42,045 bases of DNA from a bacterium CG_4_9_14_3_um_filter_65_15. GTDB lineage: Bacteria; Krumholzibacteriota; Krumholzibacteriia; LZORAL124-64-63. The notes under the pieces are model-generated. The model searched no databases and was not told the origin of the DNA. It saw only the letters and a program-made list of their open reading frames with translations. This document shows, piece after piece, positions 41,582 through 42,045 of the stretch; positions within the stretch are counted from its first letter, which is position 1; every line of letters begins with the position of its first letter. A program made the position numbers and the translations under genes. Where the stretch lies: contig PFVX01000079.1 in the NCBI GenBank assembly GCA_002790835.1, positions 132,495 to 174,539 of the forward strand, given 5' to 3'.

Positions 41582-41625
41582 GTTGGCTGAAAGCTGTTTT
41601 TTACCCCCTCCAGGAGGAAATCCGC

Positions 41626-42045
41626 GTGATCTACCTCATCCCCGCCGCCGGCGTGCTTGCGCTGCTGTTTGCAGCCTTCAAGACCAGTTGGGTCAAGAAG
41701 CAAGACGCCGGTGATGAGAAAATGCAGACCATCGCCGGCCATATCCATGAAGGGGCCATGGCCTTTCTGAACCGGGAATACCGCGTTCTGGCCGTATTCG
41801 TGGTCGTCGTGGCCGCTTTGCTGGCCTTCGGCAACGCCCATGAGGCCAGCAGCCACCCCCTGATCGGCCTCAGCTTCGTGCTGGGCGCCCTCGCTTCCGG
41901 CGCCGCCGGGTTCTTCGGCATGAAGATCGCCACCGTGGCCAACGTGCGCACCACCAGTGCGGCCCGTACCAGCCTGAACAAAGCCCTGGGGGTCGCCTTC
42001 TCCGGCGGCGCGGTCATGGGCATGGTCGTGGTGGGGCTGGGTGTG
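41626..42045 (+). CDS. hppA: Membrane-bound pyrophosphatase (5' part, runs off window)
   Basis: 140 codons from GTG 41626 are open to the edge. AGGAGGA lies 7 bases upstream. The first segment is IYLIPAAGVLALLFAAFKTSW. It is followed by QTIAGHIHEGAMAFLNREYRVLAVFVVVVAALLAF and GLSFVLGALASGAAGFFGMKIATVANVRTTSAARTSLNKALGVAFSGGAVMGM, which match the N-terminal membrane helices of K+-dependent and independent HppA. The enzyme couples pyrophosphate cleavage to H+ or Na+ pumping. Residues that set the ion and K+ dependence lie beyond the window. Confidence 0.93.
   Translation, partial: MIYLIPAAGVLALLFAAFKTSWVKKQDAGDEKMQTIAGHIHEGAMAFLNREYRVLAVFVVVVAALLAFGNAHEASSHPLIGLSFVLGALASGAAGFFGMKIATVANVRTTSAARTSLNKALGVAFSGGAVMGMVVVGLGV

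Noticed and set aside
41536-41625. Fluoride or other known riboswitch upstream of hppA
   Set aside because: I could not find the conserved fluoride aptamer blocks or those of another class I know; only the terminator-like hairpin is supported.

Overview
The window is about 42 kb of GC-rich bacterial chromosome, densely packed on both strands, with no rRNA, tRNA, CRISPR array, phage or insertion sequence that I can see. Several lipoproteins with a lipobox, a heptosyltransferase-type GT9, and Wzx/Wzz/ligase surface-polysaccharide genes point to a diderm (Gram-negative-type) organism. An LVIVD-repeat secreted protein, ThyX in place of ThyA, an MqnD-like protein of the futalosine menaquinone route, a membrane pyrophosphatase and a predicted selenoprotein fit an uncultured, probably anaerobic or facultative lineage (FCB-like phyla are a guess). 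I cannot assign a species.

Left part (1-12852). A partial LVIVD beta-propeller protein, an MqnD-like gene and a membrane-anchored secreted protein lie on the minus strand. Divergent from them is a tightly packed plus-strand run: TPR protein, GT9, GT4, NamZ (DUF1343 exo-muramidase), a fused MurU-AmgK-type enzyme, MalQ and an MFS transporter. Five of the six junctions overlap or are under 5 bases apart; the first is 28 bases. NamZ plus the fused nucleotidyltransferase/kinase reads as a MurNAc salvage pathway that returns cell-wall sugar to UDP-MurNAc.

Middle part (12902-25714). Two secreted lipoproteins (an EEP-fold hydrolase and a NAL1-like serine protease) and a small lipoprotein resembling the protease's N-terminal domain come first. 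Next are a membrane spermidine-synthase-like protein and a minus-strand hutU-thyX-selenoprotein cluster. In the last of these an in-frame TGA replaces the first Cys of a CxxC motif. A GAF/PAS histidine kinase with its NarL-type regulator, a sodium:neurotransmitter-type symporter and a secreted bleomycin-hydrolase-like peptidase follow.

Right part (25728-42045). Two GT-C membrane glycosyltransferases bracket signal peptidase I and methylglyoxal synthase, with unusual long inverted repeats around the latter. Then come a saccharopine-dehydrogenase-family enzyme, two-subunit class I fumarase, a surface-polysaccharide cluster (Wzz, ligase/polymerase, GT4, Wzx flippase, FkbM methyltransferase), a tandem FKBP lipoprotein and the start of membrane pyrophosphatase HppA, which has a terminator-like hairpin in its leader.
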